Position numbers and translations under genes: made by a program. Positions 1 to 9,358 of a stretch of DNA of 11,140 nucleotides are shown here, piece after piece. Source of the stretch: JACJXF01 sp964349045 (lineage in GTDB: Bacteria; Bacteroidota; Bacteroidia; Bacteroidales; GCA-2748055); the NCBI GenBank assembly GCA_964349045.1, contig CAYGFI010000160.1:1-11140 (forward strand), written 5' to 3'. The notes beneath the pieces were generated by a model, which saw only the letters and a program-made list of their open reading frames with translations, had not been told where the DNA came from and did no database searches. Each line of letters opens with the position of its first letter. Position 1 is the first letter of the stretch.

Positions 1-1434
1 TGATTCCAGTTCATGGCTTGAAACGGGTAAGTACCAGCCATTCGGGTCAGTAAGTTTGGAAGCAAGAACCAGTTTCTGGGTAGAAGGGACATTTTGCACA
101 ATAATTTCAATAAGTTTCTTTTTCCGTGCAAAATTATCTCTTCTTCCCATGCGCAGTAAATCAAACCATCTTTTACCTTCAAAGGCTAATTCTTTTGCTC
201 TCTCTGTAAGAATTAAATCCTCAATACTTTCAGGGGTATGCTGGGCATTAACATCCTCCATTAAAGCTCTCCTGCGAATTTCATTGATTAAACCCAGGGC
301 TTCATCATAATCTCCCAGTTGAGACAATGATTCAGCCTTCATCAATAATATATCAGCAAAGCGGTAGACAATGAAATTGCAGCTTCCGCTGATCGATGAA
401 GGTCTGACAGTGTTCTGATCCGAAGCTCCCCCGCAATACTTCCAGACTTTAAAACCTTTTGATTCCGATGATATTGACCCCCTGCCCCTTATGATCTCTT
501 TTGACAACTCAGGCAATAATATATCCATTGCATAATTGCTGGCCTGGTAATATTTCAAAACATAGGTATTCTGATATAATGAATTACTTTGCCCGTTTTG
601 ACTATCAAACTCCAGCTCAAATATTCCTTCCAGAGAATTGCCCGGAAAGTACAGTTCAAACCATTTACTGGATGGTAAAAGGAAATATGTATTGGAATTA
701 ATAATGTTATTTACAAACGTCAGGCATTCTTCATATTCAAAATTCCAAAGGCAAATATCTGCCAATAAAGCATCGATAGCTGCCTGCGTAGCCCTGCCCT
801 TATTCTCTTCCAGGGTACTGTACGTGGTCGGTATCTTCAGGCGCGCTTCTTTCAGATCGGTTTTAATATGAGCCAGGATTTCTTCTCCTGAAGACAAAGA
901 AGGGAAAAAATCAACATTATCCGTATCTGTAGCGTCCAGCACAAATGGAACATCCTTAAAAATCCGGACCAGGTAAAAATAAGCCAGGCTCCTGAGGAAA
1001 ACGGCTTCAGACTTATATGCTTCCATCTGGAATTCTGTAAATGTTTTATCTATTTTCAGTACCTCCGGAGCGTATTTCATTACATTATTGCAATAGTTAA
1101 TTATTTTATAAAAATCGCCCCAATCGCATAAAGAGTTATCGGCAAATATATTTCCGTTCATGATATTTCTATGATCGGTAAGTGTATTATCGGCTTGCAT
1201 GATCATGTCGGCCCTGATCTCTCCATAGTTAAAAAGATTCTCATCCATTTTCGCAAATTGCTGATAAGCGCCCATAAGTTTGGCTTTAACATCTTCTTTG
1301 GTTTTCCAGTACTCGTCCAAAACAAGTCCATCCGGAGGCGTCAGGTTGAACCATTCGCTGCAACTCCCTGTGAAAAATAATAATCCTATCAGGAAAATGC
1401 GAAAAATAGAATTGTTAAATCTTTGAGTCGACAT
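1..1434 (-). CDS. SusD/RagB-like nutrient-binding outer-membrane lipoprotein, 3' end cut by window
   Basis: This is the surface lipoprotein partner of the SusC transporter; in this family it caps the barrel and binds glycan before import. The frame is open from an ATG at 1434 to the window edge (478 codons, no stop). The start opens a lipoprotein signal: basic and polar residues, a hydrophobic stretch, then FTGSC with Cys25 as the likely lipidated residue. SusD hallmarks follow: EAVFLRSLAYFYLVRIF near residues 143-159, RATQAAIDALLADICLW near 214-230, YRFADILLMKAESLSQLGDY near 355-374, and ERAKELAFEGKRWFDLLRMG near 410-429. The last visible residues, WYLPVSSHELES, match the usual end of SusD proteins (P-x-x-E-L), so probably only 10-20 residues are missing. 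It lies 21 bp downstream of susC, so the two are almost certainly co-transcribed. The glycan bound cannot be read from the sequence. Confidence 0.95.
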   Translation of the reverse strand, partial: MSTQRFNNSIFRIFLIGLLFFTGSCSEWFNLTPPDGLVLDEYWKTKEDVKAKLMGAYQQFAKMDENLFNYGEIRADMIMQADNTLTDHRNIMNGNIFADNSLCDWGDFYKIINYCNNVMKYAPEVLKIDKTFTEFQMEAYKSEAVFLRSLAYFYLVRIFKDVPFVLDATDTDNVDFFPSLSSGEEILAHIKTDLKEARLKIPTTYSTLEENKGRATQAAIDALLADICLWNFEYEECLTFVNNIINSNTYFLLPSSKWFELYFPGNSLEGIFELEFDSQNGQSNSLYQNTYVLKYYQASNYAMDILLPELSKEIIRGRGSISSESKGFKVWKYCGGASDQNTVRPSSISGSCNFIVYRFADILLMKAESLSQLGDYDEALGLINEIRRRALMEDVNAQHTPESIEDLILTERAKELAFEGKRWFDLLRMGRRDNFARKKKLIEIIVQNVPSTQKLVLASKLTDPNGWYLPVSSHELES

Positions 1435-1455
1435 GGTCTTATATGAATAAATAAT

Positions 1456-4400
1456 TTAAAACATAATATTTACATAAAATGAGTAGACTGCAGGAGTTGG
1501 TGTAATCCCGTTATCAGTGCCAAACCAGAATGGATCATCAACCGTCTGGCTAATCTCGGGATCTTGCCCTGAGTAGTTTGTCAATGTCCAGATTTTTCTT
1601 AAGTTTATTCCAACCTCTAACATATTCAGGCCAATCCGTTCCACAAATTTTTTATCCAATGAATATTCTAAAGACAGGTTATTCAGTCTTAAGAAATCGC
1701 CTGGTTCGACATACCTGTCCGATCCAAGATTATTGGCCGGACTATCCATATAAGCCCTGGGAAGCATGTTAGGTTCATTGTCTCCTTCTTTTCTCCATCG
1801 ACGTAAAACTGCCTTGCTTTGATTATTTTTATCCAGAACACCTTCTGTTTCAAGTGCGATCTCATTAACTATATCAAAACCTTCACGAAATAAAAACTGG
1901 CAGGATAATCTTATCCTTTTCCAGGAAGTATTAAAACCCATCCCTCCGGTATAAAGCGGATTTGAATCTCCAAGATAAACTACATCATTTATATCGATAA
2001 CCCCATCGTGATTAATATCATCATACCTTGCATCACCTCCCTGGAATTTATATCCATTGGCAAAAGTCATCTGTATTGGATTACCGTTAGCATCCACCTT
2101 AACATTTCCTGCTGCATCCTTTGCAACTGCATCGGAATTAGTCGGATAAACTCCCAGGTACTTAAATCCGTAGAATGAGCCAACCGGTTGTCCTAATTGT
2201 GCCATCCGGGGATATACGCCATTAGCGATCGTACTTCCCACAAAATTATTAAAGTTGGCAGGGAATTCAAGGAATGAATTTAAGTTATGAGATATGTTAA
2301 AATTAACCGCTAATTTGAACTTTGACTTTCGTAAAACATCATAACGAAATGATGTCTCCCATCCCTTGTTTTCCAGTTTTCCGCCATTAAAGAACTTCAG
2401 CAGATTAAAACCTGAAGATTCAGGAATACTATAATTCCGCCACAAGATATCACTGGTGATCTTTTTATATAAATCAAAAGAAATATATAACCTGTTATCA
2501 AAATGTGAACTTACCCAACCCAGGTTCCATGATTCAACCGTCTGCCATTTCAGGTTGGCAAGTTGTATCTGGGTTTGTATTACAGCCGGGGAAGTAATGT
2601 ATTTGCTGGGATTGGCATTATTAAATATTCCAAACCTGTCATAAGGATTACCCGGTTCCTTCCCGGCCTGTCCATATCCCAGGGTTATTTTTCCATCGTT
2701 CACGAATTTTAGTGATTCAAACAAGGGCTCCTTGCTAAATCTCCATCCGACAGACGCACTGGGGAATAAACCCCAGCGGTTATTAATCCCAAATGAGGAA
2801 TTGGCATCAGCTCTTAAAATAAACGATGCTATATATTTATCTTTTAATTTATAATTAACACTCCCTAACGCACCCATTGCCCTTGATTTGCTTGAACCTG
2901 AACTTAATGAGGCTATGGGTTGACCGGCAGCAGGGTCGGTGATATCAAGGCTCGGTCCTTTAGTCCCGTTAATTTGTGTCCATTCACCGGAATTTTGGCT
3001 GAATTCATAAAGTATAGTTGTAATGAGGGAATGGGTGGAATTAACAACAGGAGTCATGATTACCTGGGATCTGGCCGATAACCTGTCATTCACTGAATTT
3101 CCCTCCTGGCTCTGATTGATACGGGAGTCAAGCCAATCTGCTCCGATTGCAGTATAGGGTAAAAAAATACTTTTTATCTGGTTGGAGTACTGGAAGGATA
3201 TAGTTTCATTAAAATTAATCCATTTATTCATTTTGTACCTTAAGACAAAACTGTTTTGAAGGATATTACTACTTTCATCATTCTGGCTAAGGTTCGCAAT
3301 AGCAGCAGGATTAAAATATTCAATCCCGCTTCCCTGGTAACTATTGATCGGTGTAAAATATTCATTGGTCCTGTTTCCGAACTGATCATGCTTGAATATG
3401 CTCATGTTCGGCGCTTTCATATAGGCCATTTGCCGGATATTGACATTATCGTTTATCCCGTCATTATTTATATCAACGCCCTTGAAAATGTAATTTCCAT
3501 CTTTATAGCTATTGGTATAATCAAAATTTACAGAAAAACTTAATTGTTTTGATAAGGTATAATCCAGATTTATACGGGTAGACAGACGTTTGAAACCTTC
3601 ATTTAAGGTAGTGCCGAGTTCATTACTATAGTTCAAAGAAGTAAAAAAAGTGGTTTTTTCTCCACCACCGCTCATTTTAAAATAATAATCCTTATTTGAA
3701 CCAAGTCGTGTAATTTCATTAATCCAGTCTGTGTTTGCTGAATAGTTGTAAAAATCAATGTAATCGGTATTATACGCAATTTCATCAGGCACCTCAAAAA
3801 TTCCCAAAGCATTTTGTAATTCATCAAGTTGCATGGTAATGTATTCATCACCGTTGAGCATTGGGATTGGTGGAGGTTGTTTTTTTAATGTGTGTTTATA
3901 TTGAAAATTAAAACTGGTTTTCCCTTTACTACCCCGGTTGGTTTCAATGAGTAAAACTCCGTCAGCCCCTTTGGATCCCCATACGGCAGTGGAAGTAGCA
4001 TCTTTTAGAACCTCGATGGATTTGATATCCTGGGGCGCAATATTCAGCAAGGCGCCAATATCCTCCTGGTTGGATGATGCGAGATCAAAATCGCTTCCGA
4101 TTGTTATATTCTGGGCTATTCCATCGACAACAATCAGTGGTTTGGAATTTCCAAGTGATCCTAATCCCCTGATTACAATCGAAGATCCACTTCCGGGTGC
4201 GCCAGATGACATGATATCCAATCCTGTTACCTGCCCCTGAAGTGCATCATCAACAGACAATCCACTTGCATTCCGGAACTGCGCCATATCTACTTTTACC
4301 GATGCAGTAGTCCTGTCTCTTATGGAAACTCCCGTTAATGGATCAGTGTCTGATTTTTTTGCCACAATTATGGCTTCTTCCAGATTAATTGCCTCAGGTT

Positions 4401-4707
4401 CCAATAGAATATCAATTATACTTCTTGAATTAATTTTAATGGTTTGTGATTTAGAACCAATGAAACTATACCTGATTTCTGCATCCGGATAAGTAACCTG
4501 TAATACATAATTCCCATTCAGGTCTGAAATGGTGCCGCTTACTACACGATCATTTTTATCATATTCTACAACATTTGCACCGATGATGGGATCGTTGGAT
4601 TCTTTGTCTGTAATCTTCCCTCTTATCACAGTTTGCCCAACCGCATTGTCAAGAATGAATATGGTCAATAGTGTTAAAATAGTAAAAAACAGCCCTGTTT
4701 TTTTCAT
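1456..4707 (-). CDS. SusC/RagA-like TonB-linked outer-membrane transporter
   Basis: This is a TonB-dependent outer-membrane barrel that imports oligosaccharides with its SusD partner, using energy passed on by TonB/ExbBD. The chosen start gives 1083 residues, normal for the family, and opens a signal peptide (MKKTGLFFTILTLLTIF, cleavage probably near VGQ at 23-25). An in-frame ATG at 4734 would add nine residues ahead of this signal and is less likely. Domains in order: a carboxypeptidase-regulatory-like beta-sandwich (about 26-105), a possible TonB box (LEEAIIVAKK), a plug (about 125-260, with SIVIRGLGS, PLIVVDGI and IEVLKDATSTAVWGSKGADG), then the barrel. It ends in YSFYVNIMF, a C-terminal aromatic typical of BAM-inserted barrels. 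No STN domain precedes the sandwich, so nothing here points to FecR/ECF-sigma signalling. Two Ca-loop-like segments occur near residues 411-420 (DINNDGINDN) and 896-909 (DINHDGVIDINDVV). It starts 43 bp after the FAS1 gene. Confidence 0.96.
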   Translation of the reverse strand: MKKTGLFFTILTLLTIFILDNAVGQTVIRGKITDKESNDPIIGANVVEYDKNDRVVSGTISDLNGNYVLQVTYPDAEIRYSFIGSKSQTIKINSRSIIDILLEPEAINLEEAIIVAKKSDTDPLTGVSIRDRTTASVKVDMAQFRNASGLSVDDALQGQVTGLDIMSSGAPGSGSSIVIRGLGSLGNSKPLIVVDGIAQNITIGSDFDLASSNQEDIGALLNIAPQDIKSIEVLKDATSTAVWGSKGADGVLLIETNRGSKGKTSFNFQYKHTLKKQPPPIPMLNGDEYITMQLDELQNALGIFEVPDEIAYNTDYIDFYNYSANTDWINEITRLGSNKDYYFKMSGGGEKTTFFTSLNYSNELGTTLNEGFKRLSTRINLDYTLSKQLSFSVNFDYTNSYKDGNYIFKGVDINNDGINDNVNIRQMAYMKAPNMSIFKHDQFGNRTNEYFTPINSYQGSGIEYFNPAAIANLSQNDESSNILQNSFVLRYKMNKWINFNETISFQYSNQIKSIFLPYTAIGADWLDSRINQSQEGNSVNDRLSARSQVIMTPVVNSTHSLITTILYEFSQNSGEWTQINGTKGPSLDITDPAAGQPIASLSSGSSKSRAMGALGSVNYKLKDKYIASFILRADANSSFGINNRWGLFPSASVGWRFSKEPLFESLKFVNDGKITLGYGQAGKEPGNPYDRFGIFNNANPSKYITSPAVIQTQIQLANLKWQTVESWNLGWVSSHFDNRLYISFDLYKKITSDILWRNYSIPESSGFNLLKFFNGGKLENKGWETSFRYDVLRKSKFKLAVNFNISHNLNSFLEFPANFNNFVGSTIANGVYPRMAQLGQPVGSFYGFKYLGVYPTNSDAVAKDAAGNVKVDANGNPIQMTFANGYKFQGGDARYDDINHDGVIDINDVVYLGDSNPLYTGGMGFNTSWKRIRLSCQFLFREGFDIVNEIALETEGVLDKNNQSKAVLRRWRKEGDNEPNMLPRAYMDSPANNLGSDRYVEPGDFLRLNNLSLEYSLDKKFVERIGLNMLEVGINLRKIWTLTNYSGQDPEISQTVDDPFWFGTDNGITPTPAVYSFYVNIMF

Positions 4708-4750
4708 AACTTTCAATGGTTCTGAGATAATCAACTTTAGTGAGAATCTA

Positions 4751-7018
4751 TTATTTAAGCAAAACAGTATTAATTTTATGGACTATGGCAGTAATAACAT
4801 AATTTACAGAAACCGGATCATCATCAATATCCACTGCGGTCATCAAATTAGTCTTTTCATCGGATTCCTTAATAGAATATAAGGTGGACCCATTTTGGTC
4901 AAGAATATCGATTTTATCTGTTCCCGGGTTAATATTCAGAACACTATACTTAGAATTATACAGGGTTGATGATTCATCAATCCTGAGAGTTTCATAATTA
5001 CCTGGTGTGGCAACTCCATCAGTAAAAATCAATGCCCCTTTTATAAAATGATATTTGAGAAACTGTGCTAATTCCACTGTTGAGAGAGTATCAGTATTAA
5101 TACTCTGAATAGCAGAATCAGAAGGTACGATAACTGTATAAAATTCACCCGGGGAGATGAATTTTAATTTATAGAATACATTATCCACCAGTCCTGCTTT
5201 TTTCAGCAGATTGAAGAATCCTGAAAACCCCTGGAGAGTAGAATACAGGTCAGTACGCGGAAAACTGAACCAGCCATTAACACTATAGCATTTCCCATTA
5301 TCAGCAGGTTCATCAAGAACAACCGGGTGTATTTCAATCACGGAATCCCCTGAATACCCGAATTTCGAAGATACTCCCCCACTCACCAGGCCATTGTCAG
5401 ATTCATAAACAATAAAATTTCCAGCCAGGTTTGGGATAAATTCCTTTTTAGGGATTCCTGAAGGAGTTCTCGTCCCTACCTGGTTAAGCAACTGGATAGT
5501 CAAATCGTTAGTTGTCCGCTTTATCAGTCTCAGATCCGACCTGCTGAACGATTGCATAAAAAACCTGCGCTCATCAATATACTGCGCCATTAACGAGGAG
5601 TCAAATCTGATAATTTCGTCAGGTATAATGAAAAAGGAGTAGTTTGCGTTCTTTCTCTTCACAGCAGCAAGAATATTGGTAATTTCCATTGCCTGCCGGT
5701 AAACTGAAAATCCGGGACGGAGATATACAGGTCCGGTTACACTTGAAAAAGCCCTGGGTACAATTGCATGTTTAATTCCAAGAAAAGTGCAATTACTACC
5801 ATAGGATTTTTGGATTACAACAGATGGATCTAATAATACCATATCCTTTTCACCATTTACAAATCCTTTATCCAGATTGGAAAGATAAACCGGCTCAGAA
5901 CTCATATGCGATTCTACGATGATCCTCTTTACATTATCGGGAATTTCTGAAGCAGATCCCCAGTGAGGATAACCACTATTACTTGTAATAACATTATCAT
6001 ATAGTTCCTGGAGAGCATCATTGGTTGGAGCTACTAGTCCGTATTGATATCTGATGGTATAAATTGAGTTGGTTGTCCCGGGACCGGTTAACTCGCTGTG
6101 AGCATCAAAAACCAGTTTGGGATAATGCAAATCATATAAATAATCAACTTCTAATCCCTCAGCATATCCCGGCAATTTTTCAGTTTCCTCACTATTGTAA
6201 GTAACGGTGCCAAAATAATGCAACAGGCTCAAATATTCGCTGTAGTCATGACCATTCTTTTGTGAACTCAGCAGTTCTTCCCCGTTTAATAATGGTTCTA
6301 CTACTTTATCCACCTGGTAAACAATCCCGTTTTCAGCATAAATTTCGTGGCTTATTACTTTTGCACCCGCAAAATAAATATTACCGGGATCATAGGATTT
6401 GTTAAAGTAATATTCATAGTCAGGTGGATCAATTTCAGCGCTTTTTAAAAATGCATCGAAGAAAATCGGTACATACTTGCGGGATGGAGAGAATATTACC
6501 CTGTAATCATTTGATAGAGTGGAATCAACAATTGTCACCTCTCCCTTGATTTCCTTCACCCAATATTTTTTATTTGGTTGGTACATCAGAGTTTGACGCT
6601 TATATCCTCTTGGTTGATCATTATTTGGATCCTTCGGATCAATCCAGCCATAAATGTCCAATTGCTGCAATTGATTCCCGGTCCAGGAGTTTTGAACAAT
6701 ATGATATTTAACCAGGTCGGTTAGTACTTTTTTTGGTATGTCAGAAATCCTTTTATAAGCAGGATTATTCAGGAGATATTCGATAAACGCTTCATTGTCC
6801 GGAGCAAAAACAGTAAAACTCCCGCTGGTATTTATTATGGTATCCATGCCTGATATTTTCAGGCAAACAGCAAATGAATCGAGGTCAGGCGTACTTTCGA
6901 TCTGGGAATATAATTTCCCTTTTAGCCAGTCAGGTTTCTGGTATTTATCAAATTCCTCTTTGCAGGATAAAAAAGTCGCAATTGATATTATAAATAAAAT
7001 TGAAGATATTTTATTCAT
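4751..7018 (-). CDS. Multi-domain fasciclin (FAS1) lipoprotein of the SusC/SusD operon
   Basis: This is a 755-residue lipoprotein that appears to be built of about four FAS1 repeats; FAS1 domains are generally linked to adhesion and carbohydrate or protein binding. The start at 7018 opens MNKISSILFIISIATFLSC, a lipoprotein signal with Cys19; an ATG at 7054 would add 12 residues that do not fit a signal. The Cys is followed by KEE, resembling the Bacteroidota surface-export signal (K then acidic residues), so cell-surface exposure is likely. Repeat 1 (about 36-245) has FTVFAPDNEAF, LVKYHIVQ and a closing NGIVYQVDKVVEPL, with an insertion of roughly 70 residues. Repeat 2 (about 255-430) has YGLVAPTNDALQELY. 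Repeat 3 (about 430-590) has YSFFIIPDEII and a closing NGKCYSVNGW. Repeat 4 (about 593-755) has YTVIVPSDSAI, LAQFLKYHFIKGA and a closing AIVHKINTVLL. Repeats 1 and 4 are clear; 2 and 3 are divergent. Its place directly upstream of susC suggests an accessory glycan-binding or complex-stabilising role, which is inference. Confidence 0.88.
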   Translation of the reverse strand: MNKISSILFIISIATFLSCKEEFDKYQKPDWLKGKLYSQIESTPDLDSFAVCLKISGMDTIINTSGSFTVFAPDNEAFIEYLLNNPAYKRISDIPKKVLTDLVKYHIVQNSWTGNQLQQLDIYGWIDPKDPNNDQPRGYKRQTLMYQPNKKYWVKEIKGEVTIVDSTLSNDYRVIFSPSRKYVPIFFDAFLKSAEIDPPDYEYYFNKSYDPGNIYFAGAKVISHEIYAENGIVYQVDKVVEPLLNGEELLSSQKNGHDYSEYLSLLHYFGTVTYNSEETEKLPGYAEGLEVDYLYDLHYPKLVFDAHSELTGPGTTNSIYTIRYQYGLVAPTNDALQELYDNVITSNSGYPHWGSASEIPDNVKRIIVESHMSSEPVYLSNLDKGFVNGEKDMVLLDPSVVIQKSYGSNCTFLGIKHAIVPRAFSSVTGPVYLRPGFSVYRQAMEITNILAAVKRKNANYSFFIIPDEIIRFDSSLMAQYIDERRFFMQSFSRSDLRLIKRTTNDLTIQLLNQVGTRTPSGIPKKEFIPNLAGNFIVYESDNGLVSGGVSSKFGYSGDSVIEIHPVVLDEPADNGKCYSVNGWFSFPRTDLYSTLQGFSGFFNLLKKAGLVDNVFYKLKFISPGEFYTVIVPSDSAIQSINTDTLSTVELAQFLKYHFIKGALIFTDGVATPGNYETLRIDESSTLYNSKYSVLNINPGTDKIDILDQNGSTLYSIKESDEKTNLMTAVDIDDDPVSVNYVITAIVHKINTVLLK

Positions 7019-7124
7019 ATCGTTGGCTATACATAGTTTTAGTTTACAGTTCAACTCTTAATCAGAATCGATCTCAGGAATATAAAAACTTCTCTAAATC
7101 ATACATTTGTTAGAACTTAACCGA

Positions 7125-8948
7125 TCACCGGAGCTTTTCAATATAGATATAATAAGCCGGGTAAATCCGGTTCATTTCATCAACCATTCGTGCTTCGAGA
7201 TCGAATTTACCTTTCTGCATATAAACATTAAAAGTTCCTTCTTTATCTCCGGGTTTTATTTCTTTTTTTATTCCTTCATAATCGGCCAAATACAATACGG
7301 CTGTTTTCATGTTTACATTTTTACTCGCCGGCAAAGGATCGTTCACTTCCAGAGTTGGTTTAACACCGGGGAATACTTCATTAATTGCAAGTCCGCTCTC
7401 CCTGGGGTAACGGCATAAACTGATTTTGTAATCCCCTTCACTTGTGAATTCAATTTTAAATACTCCTGAACCCTGGGTAGCTTCCAGCGCCCCATGCTGA
7501 TGCCAGACATTTCCCCAGAATCCTGTATGCAAATCATGTGCACTAATTCTTGTAGGATTTTCAAAAGGAGTTCCCACTTCAATATATGCATATCTTTCAT
7601 CCACACCTTCATCCAATATGGATTGCCACCATTTTTCATAACTTACGCGTAAGCGGGATACAACTTCAGGATTATCGGCGGCCAGATTGTTTTCTTGTTT
7701 TGGATCTTCATTTATCCTGAACAATTCTTTCCCATTAACCAAACGCCATGTATCGTCCATTACAGCTGATTTCCTCCACTTAACCAGGTTCTGTTCCCGC
7801 TGAGAATCAACAATAAGGGTCCTGTCAGGGAAATTTTTGTTATTTCCCTCCAGTAAAGGTTTCAGACTGATGCCATCAAGTGGTTTCGCAGGCACAAATT
7901 TCAATCCGCACATATCCACTAATGTGGGAAAAATGTCGATATGCGCTGTAAGCTCTTTTGCATCCCTTCCTCCATTAATATTTGCTTTGGGCCATCGGAT
8001 AAAAAACGGGACGCGATGGCCCCCGTCATATTCACTATTCTTTGTACCGCGCATCCCTCCATCATATCCATATGCTTTCCCGTCGCGATAAATAATTCCT
8101 GAAGCAGTTCCGTTATCCGTCATGAATATCAAAATGGTATTATCCTTTAAACCAAGATCATCCAGCTTTTCATCCAGTAATTTGAAATTATCGTCAATAT
8201 TGGTGATCATACCATAAAATCGTTTCTGGTTTTCCTGGATCGATGGTTCATTTTTATAGGTATTGTAATATTTTTCAGGAAGAAAGAGAGGCCCATGGGG
8301 GGCATTGGTAGACAGGTATACAAAAAATGGCTCATCTTTATTTTTTTCAATATAAGATAAAGCATTTTCAAAAAATACATCAGTGCAATAGCCATTATAT
8401 TTCTCTGGCACACTGTTATGCCAGTATGTATCATCGAAATAATCATTTCCCCAGTAATCCGGACCCTGCGAGATCCCCCCTCCGCCTAACCTCACAACTT
8501 CCTGGAATCCCCGGTCTTCAGGGCGAAAAGGATAATTATCTCCCATGTGCCATTTTCCGAACATACCGGTTTTATAACCGTTTTCCGTAAAGATCCGGGC
8601 TATAAGGGTTTCATCTTTAAATACCAGTGAACGGCCTGCAATGGTATGATAACAATTCAACCGATTGGTATAACGACCTGTCAGCATAGCAGAACGTGTA
8701 GGCGCACAGGTGGGTGACACATGGAAATTTGTTAATCTTACAGCATCAGTATAAAATTTATCAATATTGGGAGTATGAATAATTTTATTACCCAGACAAG
8801 CCAGATCTCCATAACCCTGGTCATCCGTTATCACAATAATAACATTCGGTTTATCATTCTTTACAGGATTCTGTGCATTCAATACCGGTTGGCCTAATGC
8901 TATTCCTGCGCATATCGTGGTAAATGAGAAGAATAATTGTTGTTTCAT
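7125..8948 (-). CDS. Formylglycine-dependent sulfatase, secreted (periplasmic), S1 family
   Basis: It hydrolyses sulfate esters, presumably on the glycan taken up by this locus; the exact linkage is unknown. It has 607 residues from the chosen ATG at 8948, which opens MKQQLFFSFTTICAGIALG with probable signal peptidase I cleavage near LNAQ (23-26). No lipobox is seen, so it should be soluble in the periplasm or secreted. An ATG at 9005 would add 19 residues without a signal-like pattern. Catalytic features: metal-binding DD (42-43) in ITDDQGYGD, the C-A-P-T-R motif with Cys81 (codon at 8706-8708) as the residue converted to formylglycine, GKWHMG (K132, H134), APHGP (H218), TDNG (D278, N279) and RGTKNSEYDGGHRVP (K303). 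All expected active-site residues are present. After the sulfatase fold a C-terminal segment (about 470-607) looks like an added beta-rich domain. It is the first gene of the minus-strand run, 106 bp before the FAS1 gene. Confidence 0.95.
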   Translation of the reverse strand: MKQQLFFSFTTICAGIALGQPVLNAQNPVKNDKPNVIIVITDDQGYGDLACLGNKIIHTPNIDKFYTDAVRLTNFHVSPTCAPTRSAMLTGRYTNRLNCYHTIAGRSLVFKDETLIARIFTENGYKTGMFGKWHMGDNYPFRPEDRGFQEVVRLGGGGISQGPDYWGNDYFDDTYWHNSVPEKYNGYCTDVFFENALSYIEKNKDEPFFVYLSTNAPHGPLFLPEKYYNTYKNEPSIQENQKRFYGMITNIDDNFKLLDEKLDDLGLKDNTILIFMTDNGTASGIIYRDGKAYGYDGGMRGTKNSEYDGGHRVPFFIRWPKANINGGRDAKELTAHIDIFPTLVDMCGLKFVPAKPLDGISLKPLLEGNNKNFPDRTLIVDSQREQNLVKWRKSAVMDDTWRLVNGKELFRINEDPKQENNLAADNPEVVSRLRVSYEKWWQSILDEGVDERYAYIEVGTPFENPTRISAHDLHTGFWGNVWHQHGALEATQGSGVFKIEFTSEGDYKISLCRYPRESGLAINEVFPGVKPTLEVNDPLPASKNVNMKTAVLYLADYEGIKKEIKPGDKEGTFNVYMQKGKFDLEARMVDEMNRIYPAYYIYIEKLR

Positions 8949-9002
8949 TTTTAATGAGGTTTCTGACAGGTCAACGGTATATAAATCCACAAAAATTCCG
9001 TC

Positions 9003-9031
9003 CAAAGATTATAAGATTTTATACCTGGAAA
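9003..9031 (-). promoter_or_regulatory. Possible promoter for the sulfatase-FAS1-susC-susD unit
   Basis: On the minus strand AATCTTTG (9003-9010) matches the Bacteroidota -7 element TAnnTTTG at all but the first base. TTTC at 9028-9031 is a one-base-off -33 element at 17-bp spacing. Transcription would begin about 45 nt before the ATG at 8948. This is a weak pattern match only. Confidence 0.25.
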
Positions 9032-9146
9032 TATACCATTTCATTAATTCTCTTATAATCAATAATACCCAGAATATTTCTAATAAAAAATCCGCCGGCT
9101 CTTATTTTGATTAATATTTTAAGTAGTAAAAGTAATTTAAGAATTG

Positions 9147-9154
9147 CAAAAATA
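9147..9154 (-). promoter_or_regulatory. Full match to Bacteroidota -7 element, minus strand
   Basis: The minus strand reads TATTTTTG here, a complete match to TAnnTTTG, pointing toward the minus-strand operon. No TTTG is visible at the proper upstream distance. If used, the leader before the first sulfatase would be about 190 nt. In A+T-rich DNA such matches arise easily. Confidence 0.2.
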
Positions 9155-9299
9155 ATTGCTGGAATCGATCATCACTTTGCTTATTTCACTTAACCCGGTC
9201 CATCGATGTTATTCCTGATCCCTGCCAAAAAAGCTAATTAATATTTATCAGTTCAACGGAAAAATTATTATCCAAATCCACGTGAAATGTTTTTCAAAA

Positions 9300-9307
9300 A
9301 ATCTTTG
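9300..9307 (+). promoter_or_regulatory. Possible -7 element for the plus-strand sulfatase
   Basis: AATCTTTG matches TAnnTTTG except at the first base and is the same octamer as the candidate on the opposite strand at 9003-9010. No good -33 element lies upstream. It would leave a leader of about 210 nt before the ATG at 9524, placing the 9359-9389 repeat downstream of the start of transcription. Confidence 0.15.
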
Positions 9308-9358
9308 TCAAGGTATTGCAAATAATTCAAATCGGATTTTTTTTAACACGGAAAATCC

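Noticed and set aside
501..871. Two overlapping plus-strand open frames of 66 and 77 codons
   Set aside because: They lie opposite the susD frame, which shows clear family motifs through this stretch; their products look like random sequence.
3256..4240. Plus-strand open frames opposite susC (95 and 100 codons)
   Set aside because: They are antisense to conserved plug and barrel sequence of susC and have no recognisable motif or start signal.
7343..7639. Minus-strand 98-codon frame inside the first sulfatase
   Set aside because: It is an alternative frame of the sulfatase C-terminal region, which reads through intact in its own frame; no sign of a frameshift.
8917..9114. Plus-strand 65-codon frame running into the divergent region
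   Set aside because: It overlaps the signal-peptide end of the minus-strand sulfatase, has a low-complexity product, and nothing supports translation.
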